DNA of 64,000 nt from Lachnospiraceae bacterium (GTDB taxonomy: Bacteria > Bacillota > Clostridia > Lachnospirales > Lachnospiraceae), in the NCBI GenBank assembly GCA_009774245.1, contig VSNM01000008.1, forward strand, positions 49,439 through 113,438, given 5' to 3'. Below are positions 8,655 through 17,145 of this stretch, in pieces (positions within the stretch are counted from its first letter, which is position 1; each line of letters starts with the position of its first letter). The notes below the pieces were generated by a model. That model did no database searches. It was not told where the DNA came from and worked only from the letters and a program-made list of their open reading frames with translations. The translations under genes and the position numbers were made by a program.

Positions 8655-9131
8655 TTATATGCGATATCCCCTCGCACCGCCATACTGCGACAGGCTCTCG
8701 TTGACATCTGTCCTGTTATACGTGAAGCCCGCATATACGTCCTGTGCATTCTCCATCAGCGGCTGCGACTGGTCCTCCTTGCTTATGGTGTGATACGCGT
8801 CCCGCAGCTTTTGAAACATCCCGGTAATCTGGACGAGCTGCTCCGCGCTGATTCCCCGCATATCGTGCGCCAACTCCCTGTCCGCAAACGCATAGATTGC
8901 AAATAGATTCCGCGCCAGGTCATAATTGAAATCCAGACTGCCTCTCAGCTCGGATATGCAGTTTCTGGCACACTGCATATCCTTCTTAAATTCCTGTTCA
9001 CAGCCAATTTCCTGAGCGGTGGCTGCATCCTTCAGATACGTCAGGATCATATCGTACAGAATCACCACCAGCTGTGTCCGGTTTGCCTGCGTGATTCGTC
9101 TCGTGAAAATCTGTTTCATTTCCTTCGTCAT
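8655..9131 (-). CDS. fliS: Flagellar export chaperone FliS
   Basis: 158 residues, all-helical. RITQANRTQLVVILYDMILTYL corresponds to the first helix of FliS (usually ASPxELILMLYDGAIxFL), and ISELRGSLDFNYDLARNLFAIYAFADREL to the central helices that wrap the flagellin C-terminus. FliS binds unassembled flagellin in the cytosol and prevents premature polymerisation. It lies downstream of the flagellin gene on the same strand. It is about 25 residues longer than typical FliS, with the extra sequence at the C-terminus (NRTDVNESLSQYGGARGYRI). Confidence 0.85.
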   Translation of the reverse strand: MTKEMKQIFTRRITQANRTQLVVILYDMILTYLKDAATAQEIGCEQEFKKDMQCARNCISELRGSLDFNYDLARNLFAIYAFADRELAHDMRGISAEQLVQITGMFQKLRDAYHTISKEDQSQPLMENAQDVYAGFTYNRTDVNESLSQYGGARGYRI

Positions 9132-9246
9132 ACCTGTAACCTGACCTTTCTATCTTTATTTATCCGACCTTTATTTATTAACCCTTATATATTGTACCCT
9201 TATCCTACCCTTAACCCTAACCTAATCTTAATACCGTTCTATCCTT
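9132..9246. repeat. Degenerate TAACCC/ACCCTT-rich stretch upstream of fliS
   Basis: Between the hairpin element and fliS the plus strand shows irregular reiteration of ACCCTTA/TAACCCT words (about 9178-9220). The units are short and imperfect, so this is low-complexity sequence rather than an array. No convincing promoter could be picked out of it. Confidence 0.35.
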
Positions 9247-9403
9247 AGGAACTGTTCAGAAATTACTTGTGACAAGTACGCCGTATAAATGTTCATCTGC
9301 AAAGAAGAAAATCGCAGGCATAGCGGGCTATGTCAAGATTTTCTGATGCAGCAGATGGGCATTTAGACAAGTAATTGTCATGAGTAATTTATTAACAGTT
9401 CCT
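9247..9403. repeat. 157-bp imperfect palindrome (MITE- or REP-like)
   Basis: Two arms of about 77 bases are near-complementary around the centre GCATAGC-GGG-CTATGTC (about 9318-9334). Both ends read AGGAACTGTT inward. Most positions pair, with mismatches clustered in the middle of the arms, so the sequence could fold into one long hairpin. It lies between the flagellin stop and fliS, and carries no ORF. The length and identical termini suggest a miniature mobile element; no clear target-site duplication was found. In the fliC-fliS transcript it could also act as an RNA stabiliser or attenuator. Confidence 0.75.
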
Positions 9404-9422
9404 TATACCGCTGACTGCCGTA

Positions 9423-11261
9423 TTACTGCAATAACTGTAATACCTGCTGCGGTCTCTCATTCGCCTGCGCGAGCATCGAGGTGGACGCCTGCACCAATAC
9501 CTGCACGGTCGAGTACTCTGTCATCTCCGCCGCCATATCCACATCCATGATACGGGCGTAAGCAGCGGTGATATTCTCCTCTGTCGTGTCCAGATTGGTG
9601 ATGGTGTGCTCCAGACGGTTGGAGTATGCGCCGATTCTGGAACGGATCGCGGACAGCTGTACGATCGCGTCGCTCACATCATCGATCGCCAGACGCGCAG
9701 ACTCCTCTGTGGTAAGATCGACTTTATCCACGCCGAGATTCTCCGCCTTCAACGCCGGAATCTCCAGCTCCATGTACTGCCCCGCGTTCGCGCCAACCTG
9801 CACGATCATCGGTCCCATACCGGTCACGTCGATCTTGAGACAATCATCCGCTTTATTGTTTCCTATGGTGTACGCTGTGCGGGTGGTCATTGTCTCTGTG
9901 TAGAGATAATTCGCCAGCTCTTTCTGTGTATTCATCACAGCTCCCAGCTCATTGGTATCCTGATAGAGCGAAACCGTCATTGATTTACTTGTAACAGCAC
10001 CGGTTTTTCCATTGGTTGCATTATATGTCACGGTGAACGACTCCGGAGTCGCGTTCTCATCATACTTGACGCCTGTAATTTCGATCGAACACTGTGGATC
10101 ACTTTCCTTAAAGAAATCCGCGAAGTCATCCGCCAGTCCCTTGCCGCTGTCCCCTCTGTAGTCTGTGTATATCTCCGTCTGTTCGCCCGCTATCGCTTTT
10201 CCAGAAGCGTCAGTATTGTTAAAGAATTTGAGCTCGCTGATATTGTACCGCTTTCCGTTCGGTCCCAGCACCGCAATATTCCTGTAGCTCTTGACAGAGC
10301 TGAAGGATGTCGTCGTGACTACAGTGCCCCCCGCAGCCTTTTTCTCATACGTCCTCTCGATACTTGTCAATTCCGTATCTGGGGCGCCAGCCGGCACTTT
10401 GTTCTCATTTGGATTACCGCCATCATCAATCGGTATCCTGTCATTCACAGACAGCTTCATCTCGAAATTGCCCTGCGCCCTGATGACGATATTCTCATCC
10501 TCGACCGTGATCTTGGAACCGTCCGGAAATGCCTTAACCTGATCAATCCCCTGATACTGGCTGATCGATGCGCTTGTCACAAGATTATTGGTCAGCTTAT
10601 CTCTGTCATTGTCGACCTCATAGCGCTCTGTCTCGACCTTATCCGCATCCTTGCGCTCGTATGTGATATCGGTAACCTTTCCGTCCGAGTCCTTTTTCTT
10701 TGTCTCCTCCCATGAATATCTGGTCGTCATGTCCTCGTAGTGATAGTACGTCAGCTGCCCGATCGCATAGGTTCCCGTCGCGACGCCCTCCGTGTGGGAC
10801 ATCACCTTCACATTATCGATATTCGCATATGCCTTGAACGCAAAGCTCCCATCGAGTAGATTCTGGGAGTTAAACTCCGTCGTTTCCGAGATCCGGTCAA
10901 TCTCATTCACGAGCTGGTCGATCTCTTTCTGTATCATCTCTCTGTCCGAATCAGCATTCGTGCCGTTTGCGGACTGGATCGCAAGCTCGTTCATGCGCTG
11001 CAGGATGTCATGAATCTCTGCCATAGCGCCATCCGCCGTATTCAGGGCGGACAGACCGTCATTGGCGCTCTGATTTGCCGCCTGCAGACTCTTGATCTGC
11101 GCATTCATGCGCCTTGCGATCGCCAGACCTGCCGCGTCATCCGCGGCGCTGTTGATCTTGTATCCGCTCGAAAGCCGCTGCGTTGATGCAGCCACTCTCT
11201 TATCATTATTATTCATAGCATTTCTCGCTATAATGGATGAAACATTGTAATTAATTCTCAT
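9423..11261 (-). CDS. fliC: Flagellin
   Basis: 612 residues, longer than the usual 270-500. The N-terminal D0/D1 domain is classical (MRINYNVSSIIARNAMNNND, RLSSGYKINSAADDAAGLAI, ILQRMNELAIQSANGTN) and the C-terminal D1/D0 domain matches (IGAYSNRLEHTITNL, then MAAEMTEYSTVQVL, ending PQQVLQLLQ). The roughly 330-residue centre (about 140-500) is the variable, surface-exposed D2/D3 part. The conserved LQRMNEL region corresponds to the TLR5-recognised face of D1. AGAGGAAAA precedes the ATG. Only 19 bp separate it from the FliK-like gene upstream, so it may be read from the flagellar promoter of that gene, or from one hidden inside it. Confidence 0.97.
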   Translation of the reverse strand: MRINYNVSSIIARNAMNNNDKRVAASTQRLSSGYKINSAADDAAGLAIARRMNAQIKSLQAANQSANDGLSALNTADGAMAEIHDILQRMNELAIQSANGTNADSDREMIQKEIDQLVNEIDRISETTEFNSQNLLDGSFAFKAYANIDNVKVMSHTEGVATGTYAIGQLTYYHYEDMTTRYSWEETKKKDSDGKVTDITYERKDADKVETERYEVDNDRDKLTNNLVTSASISQYQGIDQVKAFPDGSKITVEDENIVIRAQGNFEMKLSVNDRIPIDDGGNPNENKVPAGAPDTELTSIERTYEKKAAGGTVVTTTSFSSVKSYRNIAVLGPNGKRYNISELKFFNNTDASGKAIAGEQTEIYTDYRGDSGKGLADDFADFFKESDPQCSIEITGVKYDENATPESFTVTYNATNGKTGAVTSKSMTVSLYQDTNELGAVMNTQKELANYLYTETMTTRTAYTIGNNKADDCLKIDVTGMGPMIVQVGANAGQYMELEIPALKAENLGVDKVDLTTEESARLAIDDVSDAIVQLSAIRSRIGAYSNRLEHTITNLDTTEENITAAYARIMDVDMAAEMTEYSTVQVLVQASTSMLAQANERPQQVLQLLQ

Positions 11262-11280
11262 GCATTTTCCTCTTTCCTTG

Positions 11281-14200
11281 TCAAATATCCTTCAACGCTG
11301 TCAGAAATGCTTTTGACACCTGATACAGCTCGCCTGTCGATACCTTTGTGCTATCTTCTGCCTGCATCGCAGTCCTGTCCTGTCCGAACCTGTTCAGATC
11401 AACAGACTTTGCATGCACCAGACTGATGTCCGCCTTCCTTTGCCCCACTTTGCCAAGCTCCTGTCTTACTGCTTCCTCCAGCTGTGTCAGCGCTGTCTTC
11501 TGCGCGCGGTTCTCATACGCGATCATTCCTGATATCCGGTCATTGGTGACATCAAACTCAGCCGCCACCTTTCCGAGATTCTCCGTATCCAGCGTCACTG
11601 CCACTTTTCCGGTCTGTGATGCATTGTGATAAATCTTGAGATTGACCGATGTGATCTCACCCTTAATATTCATCGGAATCTCGTAGTTCTCCTCACGTGC
11701 CAGATTTCCTGCAAGCGACAGTCCCTTATATAATGCCTTCGCCGCTTTCACATCAAGCCTTGCGCCATCCGGGGCGCCGCTGTAAAGCATCTGCTCGACA
11801 GCCTTGTTGGCCTCACTGATAATCTCCTGATACGATACGCCGGCCTGCTTTGTATCCGTCAGACTCTCGACAAAGCTGTCAGCCTGCCGCAATACCCCGC
11901 TCCCAGCTGTCTCATCATCCGTCCCGTCGGCCGTGTCCGCGTCATCAGACTCAGCCGTGTCATTCGCATTCCCATTGATAATCTGCCGAAACAGCGAACC
12001 GCGCTCATAGATCAGTGCGGCTGCCGCCTGGATATTATCCATACTGATGTTTTGTCCATAGTCGATCAATGTCTCGATGATCTGCTCGTCGATCTGTTCC
12101 ACTGCGCGCATATCATTTTGAAAGCTCTCAAGCCGCTCGGCCTTCTCCTGCTTCGCCTGCCCGCTGTCCGCTGTCTGCCGCGCTGCCTTCACAGTGTCGG
12201 CAAACGTCTCAATCGTCGTCTCCGCAGTGATCTCTGACGAATCCAGCTGTGTAAAATCGGTCCTTGCTGCAAGCTCATCGTTGATCTCGCCGGAAAGCCG
12301 TGCATAATATCTCTCCTGTGCCGCTGCATGATCCGTATTCTGATCGGAGGAGCGCTGATATCCCGCGTTGATCTGCGCATCGATCGCTTTGCCCTTCGTG
12401 ATGAGCTCCTCGAGTCCTCCAAAGCCATCATCCACGCGCACATCCATATTTTTGTCCGCCGCTGTCCGCACCGCTGACAGCATATTCTTAAAATTCATCT
12501 GCGCGCCCGTCGCAACAAGACTCCCGATCACCGCGCCATCCGATTTCTCTATCTGACGAAACATCCTGTAGATGCCAATGTACGCCTCCCGCTCCTGCGC
12601 ATTGATGCCGCCGGTCCGATCAAGCCGCTGCAAAAATCTGGAGTACTTCTCCGCATCCTGTACTGGTTCTGCATCCTTACTGTCCAGATACGCCTCGAGT
12701 TCCTCCATGGTCATCTCGAGCGGATTCTTCTGCTCGCGAATCATCTGGAGCGTCATCGCCGGCGTCATCCTGCTGATCACTCCTGTGACCTGGCTGTCCG
12801 CTTCCTTGACTGCATTGATATTGTCCTCGTTGATCTCCATGCGGTTGTATCCGAGGATTCTGACAGCCCGCCTGTTTGACTCATTCATCTCTAAGCCCAG
12901 ATCCGTAAGAATATCATCAATATTGCGGAAAGCCTTGCCAATCCGGTCGCCCAGATCCCTGCGCGGCTCTGTCATCAACGTCTCATATGCCGCAGAAGCC
13001 TTCTCCTGCCGGTTCTGCCCCGGATTTTTGTCATCACCCTGCTGATCTGACTGGTTCTCCAGTTGATTCTGGAGCTCCCTGCCTGCCTCATGTATGTTGA
13101 GCAGCGTGCTCTGAGAAAACTTTGACAGGATTTTGCCGAGCACTGCCGCCGGCATTCCCGACAGCTCTTTCGTCTTTGTCAGGGTTTCTTCATATAATAG
13201 TGCGCGCTCCGCATTATTCTCTGCACTCTCTCCCTGAAAGAGAATGGCCCTGATGCTGTCCTCCGCCGCCCGCAGCGCTTCTACCAGTTGAGAGAGCTCT
13301 GTCGTGTCAACAGAGATCCCCGCTTTGAGAAGATGCCTGTTTGCCTCCTCCGTCATCATGAGACGAATCTCCTCCAGCTGGCGCCTCGCCTGGATTTCCT
13401 TCAGGGATTGCGCGTCCGCCGTTTCATCAATGTTCACATCAATCTCTGACTCATCCGTCTGGGATGCGGCTGTCTGCTGTCCCTCTGTCCGCGCCGCCGT
13501 CTGTTGGCCGTCGATCTGCTTCTGCGCCTCTGACAGGTTTTTGATATTCATCTCTTTTCCCGCCTCGGCTACCTCGTGAACGGCCTCGTCGGAGATCAGC
13601 ACTACCTGCTCCACAATCTCATGCGCAAGCTCCGCAACAGGACGTTCGCCCCTCATGTCTGCTTCCACTGGCGATTTGCCATTTTGCATCGCAGTCACAC
13701 ACAGAGCCACCACATCATCCTGATTCAGCGGCAGCGGCAGATTTTTCAGCTCGGTGACTCTGGAAAGATTCTCCGCATTCAGCTCGATACCAGACTCCAC
13801 AAGCCACTTGGCATTCCCGACAGCCTGTTCTCTGGCCGCGGCGTCCGTGTCAAGTCCCGCCTCTTTTACCACGGCATCAATCCGCCCCTCAAGATTGTTC
13901 CAGTTGATGCTGTCCGCCTTTTTTGCATAATATTTCCCATAACTCCCCTGTCCCTCACTGTAATAGCCCTGGGACTGGCGGATATTGTCAGCGCTCGAAT
14001 ACTGCGCTCTGTAAACATTTGCAATCGTAGGTGCTTTGCCGTTGACAACAAGATATTTAACGGCATCCTCCGAGAGCTCCCCGATTCCGGACGCCTCCAT
14101 CACTGCGCTCACAAGCTCCGCGATATTATCCTCTGTGACAGGCATGTCGCTTTTCTGCAGCGCATCGGAGAGCTTTCCCACAAGCTCATTGACGAGCGCA

Positions 14201-14649
14201 CCCGCATCTGTCCTGCTGCCCACGATCTGTTCCACTGTGTCCAGATCAAGATTGTCATTGTATCCTTCAACTTCGACTCCTGCCTTTGCCAGTGTCACCT
14301 TGATCCTGTCTACAATCGTCACATATGTCTCCACGTCTGCGCTTCCCGGCTCGAAGCCTTCCTCCTGCATCCTCTGGAGATCTTCCCCTGAAACGCAGCT
14401 GGACATCACTATCATAAAGTCCTGCTTGGATTGAGCATTCGAATTAGCTGCCTGCTGCATAATCTCTTCAGCGGTCATTCCATGACCTCCGTATGCTTCG
14501 TTATCCATAACTTTATCAGCGATGTCCAGTGTGTAACCGCTTCTCGATACAGCTTTCGTACCCTGAGCGGCTGGTTTATATGTAGTTGTAGCTGGTTCGG
14601 TGTTGACTGGTACAGAGGCAGAATACTGCGTATCCACGGTAATATTCAT
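11281..14649 (-). CDS. Very long DUF6240 / FliK-like flagellar protein
   Basis: 1122 residues, acidic, helical, no signal peptide or membrane helix. Several internal modules begin with a motif of the form (P/E)hNxxNhxxh...hhxxG (for example MPVTEDNIAEL near 170, IELNAENLSRV near 290, MEINEDNINAV near 620), a repeat seen in DUF6240 proteins. The last 120 residues (EITSVNLKIYHNASQTGKVA, LGKVAAEFDVTNDRISGMIA) resemble the C-terminal export-switch domain of FliK, the hook-length control protein. The ATG at 14649 fits the AGGGA site better than the ATG six bases earlier. Its position just before flagellin, and a sigma-28-like promoter upstream, support a flagellar role, probably secreted ruler or filament-related; this role is inference. 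Confidence 0.7.
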   Translation of the reverse strand: MNITVDTQYSASVPVNTEPATTTYKPAAQGTKAVSRSGYTLDIADKVMDNEAYGGHGMTAEEIMQQAANSNAQSKQDFMIVMSSCVSGEDLQRMQEEGFEPGSADVETYVTIVDRIKVTLAKAGVEVEGYNDNLDLDTVEQIVGSRTDAGALVNELVGKLSDALQKSDMPVTEDNIAELVSAVMEASGIGELSEDAVKYLVVNGKAPTIANVYRAQYSSADNIRQSQGYYSEGQGSYGKYYAKKADSINWNNLEGRIDAVVKEAGLDTDAAAREQAVGNAKWLVESGIELNAENLSRVTELKNLPLPLNQDDVVALCVTAMQNGKSPVEADMRGERPVAELAHEIVEQVVLISDEAVHEVAEAGKEMNIKNLSEAQKQIDGQQTAARTEGQQTAASQTDESEIDVNIDETADAQSLKEIQARRQLEEIRLMMTEEANRHLLKAGISVDTTELSQLVEALRAAEDSIRAILFQGESAENNAERALLYEETLTKTKELSGMPAAVLGKILSKFSQSTLLNIHEAGRELQNQLENQSDQQGDDKNPGQNRQEKASAAYETLMTEPRRDLGDRIGKAFRNIDDILTDLGLEMNESNRRAVRILGYNRMEINEDNINAVKEADSQVTGVISRMTPAMTLQMIREQKNPLEMTMEELEAYLDSKDAEPVQDAEKYSRFLQRLDRTGGINAQEREAYIGIYRMFRQIEKSDGAVIGSLVATGAQMNFKNMLSAVRTAADKNMDVRVDDGFGGLEELITKGKAIDAQINAGYQRSSDQNTDHAAAQERYYARLSGEINDELAARTDFTQLDSSEITAETTIETFADTVKAARQTADSGQAKQEKAERLESFQNDMRAVEQIDEQIIETLIDYGQNISMDNIQAAAALIYERGSLFRQIINGNANDTAESDDADTADGTDDETAGSGVLRQADSFVESLTDTKQAGVSYQEIISEANKAVEQMLYSGAPDGARLDVKAAKALYKGLSLAGNLAREENYEIPMNIKGEITSVNLKIYHNASQTGKVAVTLDTENLGKVAAEFDVTNDRISGMIAYENRAQKTALTQLEEAVRQELGKVGQRKADISLVHAKSVDLNRFGQDRTAMQAEDSTKVSTGELYQVSKAFLTALKDI

Positions 14650-14735
14650 ACACATTCCCTGCTCTTTCCCTATCCTGTTTTACTACCTGTCCGGTAAGAA
14701 CAACACTGCTCTTATCCGGACGCCTCTCTTGTAGT

Positions 14736-14764
14736 ATATGTCGGAATATTTTCAGAAAAACTTA
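14736..14764 (-). promoter_or_regulatory. Candidate flagellar (sigma-28/SigD) promoter
   Basis: On the minus strand TAAG (14761-14764) and CCGACATAT (14736-14744) are 16 bp apart, close to the SigD pattern TAAA-N14-16-CCGATAT. It would start transcription about 80 bp before the FliK-like gene and could also serve flagellin. No comparably good sigma-A promoter is visible here. Confidence 0.5.
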
Positions 14765-14782
14765 ACAGTCAATTTGATATTT

Positions 14783-14815
14783 ATACTCACGACAGATGAA
14801 ATCTGCCGTGAGTAT
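14783..14815 (-). terminator. Hairpin downstream of trmL
   Basis: Arms of 15 bases (ATACTCACG and ACAGAT against ATCTGCCGTGAGTAT) pair with one G-T position around a 3-base loop. It lies between trmL and the FliK-like gene promoter. On the minus strand it is followed by an A/T-rich run without a strict U tract, so the terminator role is likely but not certain. Confidence 0.45.
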
Positions 14816-14820
14816 CGCGC

Positions 14821-14860
14821 CAACCGCAGCCACGAAGTGGCATATTTCCTTATGCGGTTG
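14821..14860. repeat. Nested inverted repeat after trmL
   Basis: CAACCGCA and TGCGGTTG close a 40-base structure that contains a second hairpin, GCCAC-GAA-GTGGC. The outer and inner stems are both perfect. It starts 12 bp after the trmL stop and precedes the other hairpin, so trmL transcripts may end in a compound structure. It could equally be a REP-like element. Confidence 0.5.
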
Positions 14861-14871
14861 TGCGCATCACA

Positions 14872-15411
14872 TTATACTGAGCGGTCAGTCTTTTCGACCG
14901 CCAGTATATTCTCCCACTGCCCATGATGCAGCGCCCCCGCAAGCTGCATTCCCGCAAAGTCATGCTGGCGCAGCGCCTCGTAGAGCACAATGCTGACACT
15001 ATTTGACAGATTCAGACTCCTGATCCTGTCAAGCATGGGTATCCGGATGCAGGTCTCTTCATAGTCTACCAGAATCTCCTCCGGAATCCCTGCGCTCTCC
15101 CTGCCAAACATAATAAAATCATCCGTGCCAAACCTTGCCTGTGTATATACCCTCCTTGCCTTGGTCGTCGCCATCCAGAGCCTTGCATCCGGTCGTCCCG
15201 CGAGGTTCTTCTCCACAAACTCCTCAAAGTTCATGTACCGGCGCACGTCGAGCTGTTCCCAGTAGTCCATGCCTGCCCTGCGCAGCTCCTTTCCCGTCAG
15301 CCGAAAGCCCAGCGGCTCAATCAGGTGGAGCACCGTCCCCGTCGCGACGCAGGTGCGTCCTATATTTCCAGTATTTGCCGGAATCTCCGGCTGATGCAGT
15401 ACGATATTCAT
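14872..15411 (-). CDS. trmL: tRNA (cytidine(34)-2'-O)-methyltransferase
   Basis: 179 residues, the normal length for TrmL, a SPOUT-fold enzyme that 2'-O-methylates the wobble nucleotide of some tRNA-Leu species. MNIVLHQPEIPANTGNIGRT is the family's opening; the knot motifs FIMFGRESAGIPEE and RIPMLDRIRSLNLSNSVSIV are intact. The ATG is chosen because homologues begin MNIVL; a GTG six bases earlier is possible. It follows the aminotransferase gene by 6 bp and may be co-transcribed with it. Confidence 0.92.
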   Translation of the reverse strand: MNIVLHQPEIPANTGNIGRTCVATGTVLHLIEPLGFRLTGKELRRAGMDYWEQLDVRRYMNFEEFVEKNLAGRPDARLWMATTKARRVYTQARFGTDDFIMFGRESAGIPEEILVDYEETCIRIPMLDRIRSLNLSNSVSIVLYEALRQHDFAGMQLAGALHHGQWENILAVEKTDRSV

Positions 15412-15417
15412 CTCCAC

Positions 15418-16587
15418 CTACTTCAAGCGCCCGACAAAATGTTCCAGCCGCGCGATTGCCTTTTTCAGATTCTCAAGAGAGTACGCGTACGAGATGCGCA
15501 GAAATCCCTCGCCGCTGTCGCCAAACGCATTCCCGGGAACCACCGCGAGCTTCTCCTCGTGCAGCAGCTTTGAGGCAAACTCGTCGCTTGTCATGCCGAA
15601 CTGCTTCACACACGGGAACATATAGAACGCACCAAACGGCTCAAAGCATTCCAGTCCCATCTCGCGAAACGCATTGACGAGATAACGGCGCCTCTGATTA
15701 TAGGAATCCCGCATCATCTGCACATCCGCGTCCCCGTTTTTGAGCGCGTCGATCGCCGCGTACTGGGAGGTTGTCGGCGCGCACATAATACAGAACTGAT
15801 GAATCTTGTACATCTGCTCGATTATCCGTTTTGGTCCGCACGCATATCCCAGTCTCCATCCGGTCATGGCATAGGACTTGGAAAAACCGTTGATCAGTAT
15901 TGTCCGCTCCCACATATTCGGAATGTTGGCGATCGACACGTGCTTCTCTTTTGTGTAACAAAGCTCTGAATAAATCTCGTCTGAAATCACATACAGATCA
16001 TGTTTCTCGACGACCTGCGCGATCTCCTCCAAATCCTTCCGCTCCATGACAGCGCCTGTCGGATTGTTGGGAAACGGCAGAATCAGCACCTTTGTCCTGT
16101 CTGTGACTGCCGCCTCCAGCTCCTGCGCCGTCAGGCGGAACTGATTCTCATTCTTTAGCTCAATAATGACGGGCTTTGCCCCCGCCAGAACCGCACAGGG
16201 CTCATAGGAGACATAGCTTGGCTGCGGTATGATGACCTCGTCGCCGGCATCAATCATGGCGCGCAGCGCGATGTCAATCGCCTCCGAGCCGCCGACTGTC
16301 ACTAATATCTCATCTTTGGGATTGTAGCCCAAATCAAACCGCCTGCGCAGATACCTGTCAATCTCCTCGCGAAGCTCCAGCAGACCTGCGTTTGCAGTAT
16401 AAAAGGTGCGCCCTCTCTCGAGAGAGTAAATCCCCTCGTCCCTGATATGCCACGGCGTCTCGAAGTCCGGCTCGCCCACTCCCAGCGAGATGACATCGGG
16501 ATCATTCATCTCGCTCACGATGTCAAAATATTTGCGGATGCCCGAGGGCTTGATTGTCTCAATAGTCTTTGATAATGGATTTCTCAT
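15418..16587 (-). CDS. PLP-dependent aminotransferase (class I/II)
   Basis: 389 residues, a full-length fold-type I aminotransferase. The PLP lysine lies in INGFSKSYAMTGWRLGY, the substrate-binding asparagine in PFPNNPTGAVM and the phosphate-binding site in GGSEAIDIALRAM. The sequence is closest in style to the PatA/AspC-like aromatic or aspartate aminotransferases that are often paired with an Lrp-type regulator. Its ATG overlaps the TGA of the Lrp gene, so the pair is coupled. Substrate specificity cannot be read from the sequence. Confidence 0.88.
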   Translation of the reverse strand: MRNPLSKTIETIKPSGIRKYFDIVSEMNDPDVISLGVGEPDFETPWHIRDEGIYSLERGRTFYTANAGLLELREEIDRYLRRRFDLGYNPKDEILVTVGGSEAIDIALRAMIDAGDEVIIPQPSYVSYEPCAVLAGAKPVIIELKNENQFRLTAQELEAAVTDRTKVLILPFPNNPTGAVMERKDLEEIAQVVEKHDLYVISDEIYSELCYTKEKHVSIANIPNMWERTILINGFSKSYAMTGWRLGYACGPKRIIEQMYKIHQFCIMCAPTTSQYAAIDALKNGDADVQMMRDSYNQRRRYLVNAFREMGLECFEPFGAFYMFPCVKQFGMTSDEFASKLLHEEKLAVVPGNAFGDSGEGFLRISYAYSLENLKKAIARLEHFVGRLK

Positions 16588-17066
16588 GGCGTCACCTGTA
16601 TCCTTTCATCGGACTCTTTCCTGTCCAGTATGGTGCCATGATCCTTGTACTTTTTCAGGATGAAATGTGTGGCGGTGCTAATGACGGTGTCAAGTGTGGA
16701 CAGCTTATCCGAGACAAAGTTCGATACCTCCTTGAGCGTCTTGCCCTCCAGGCTCACCAGCAGATCATAGCCGCCGGAAATCAGATAGACCGCATGTACC
16801 TCCGGATACTTGTAAATGCGCTCTGCGATACTGTCAAAGCCCTTGCCGCGCTGCGGCGTCACACGCACCTCGATCAGCGCGCTGACCTTCTCCACAGATG
16901 TCTTCTCCCAGTCGATCAGCGTGTGATACCCGCAGATAATGCCTTCCTTCTCCATCTGCTCCATCTCATTCACGACGTCCGTCTCTTCCATGCCCAGGAT
17001 CACTGCCAGCTCGTGCAGATCAATCCTGCTGTTCTTCTCTATAATCGATAATATCTGTTCTCTCAT
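16584..17066 (-). CDS. Lrp/AsnC-family transcriptional regulator
   Basis: 160 residues. The N-terminal winged helix (REQILSIIEKNSRIDLHELAVILGM) and C-terminal RAM/AsnC ligand domain (VSALIEVRVTPQRGKGFDSI, VHAVYLISGGYDLLVSLEG) are both complete. Such proteins bind amino acids and form octamers. The ATG at 17066 has GGAGG eight bases upstream; GTG at 17069 is an alternative. Tight coupling to the aminotransferase suggests that it controls that enzyme and itself in response to an amino acid. Confidence 0.88.
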   Translation of the reverse strand: MREQILSIIEKNSRIDLHELAVILGMEETDVVNEMEQMEKEGIICGYHTLIDWEKTSVEKVSALIEVRVTPQRGKGFDSIAERIYKYPEVHAVYLISGGYDLLVSLEGKTLKEVSNFVSDKLSTLDTVISTATHFILKKYKDHGTILDRKESDERIQVTP

Positions 17067-17145
17067 CACTTATTCCTCCATTTTTTGATTTATCGAGCAG
17101 GGGAATGACCTTCTCCACTACTCGCCGCGCGCCCCGTGCGCCGCC

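Noticed and set aside
8655..8906. Rightward ORF 8556-8906 overlapping fliS
   Set aside because: Antisense to fliS and out of frame with the DUF2508 gene; no domain.
9178..9220. Telomere-like TAACCC repeats
   Set aside because: The units are irregular and short; low-complexity sequence upstream of fliS is the simpler reading.
13576..14391. 271-residue rightward ORF opposite the FliK-like gene
   Set aside because: Antisense shadow; the composition (His, Arg, Leu, Cys-rich) is that of a reverse-frame artefact.
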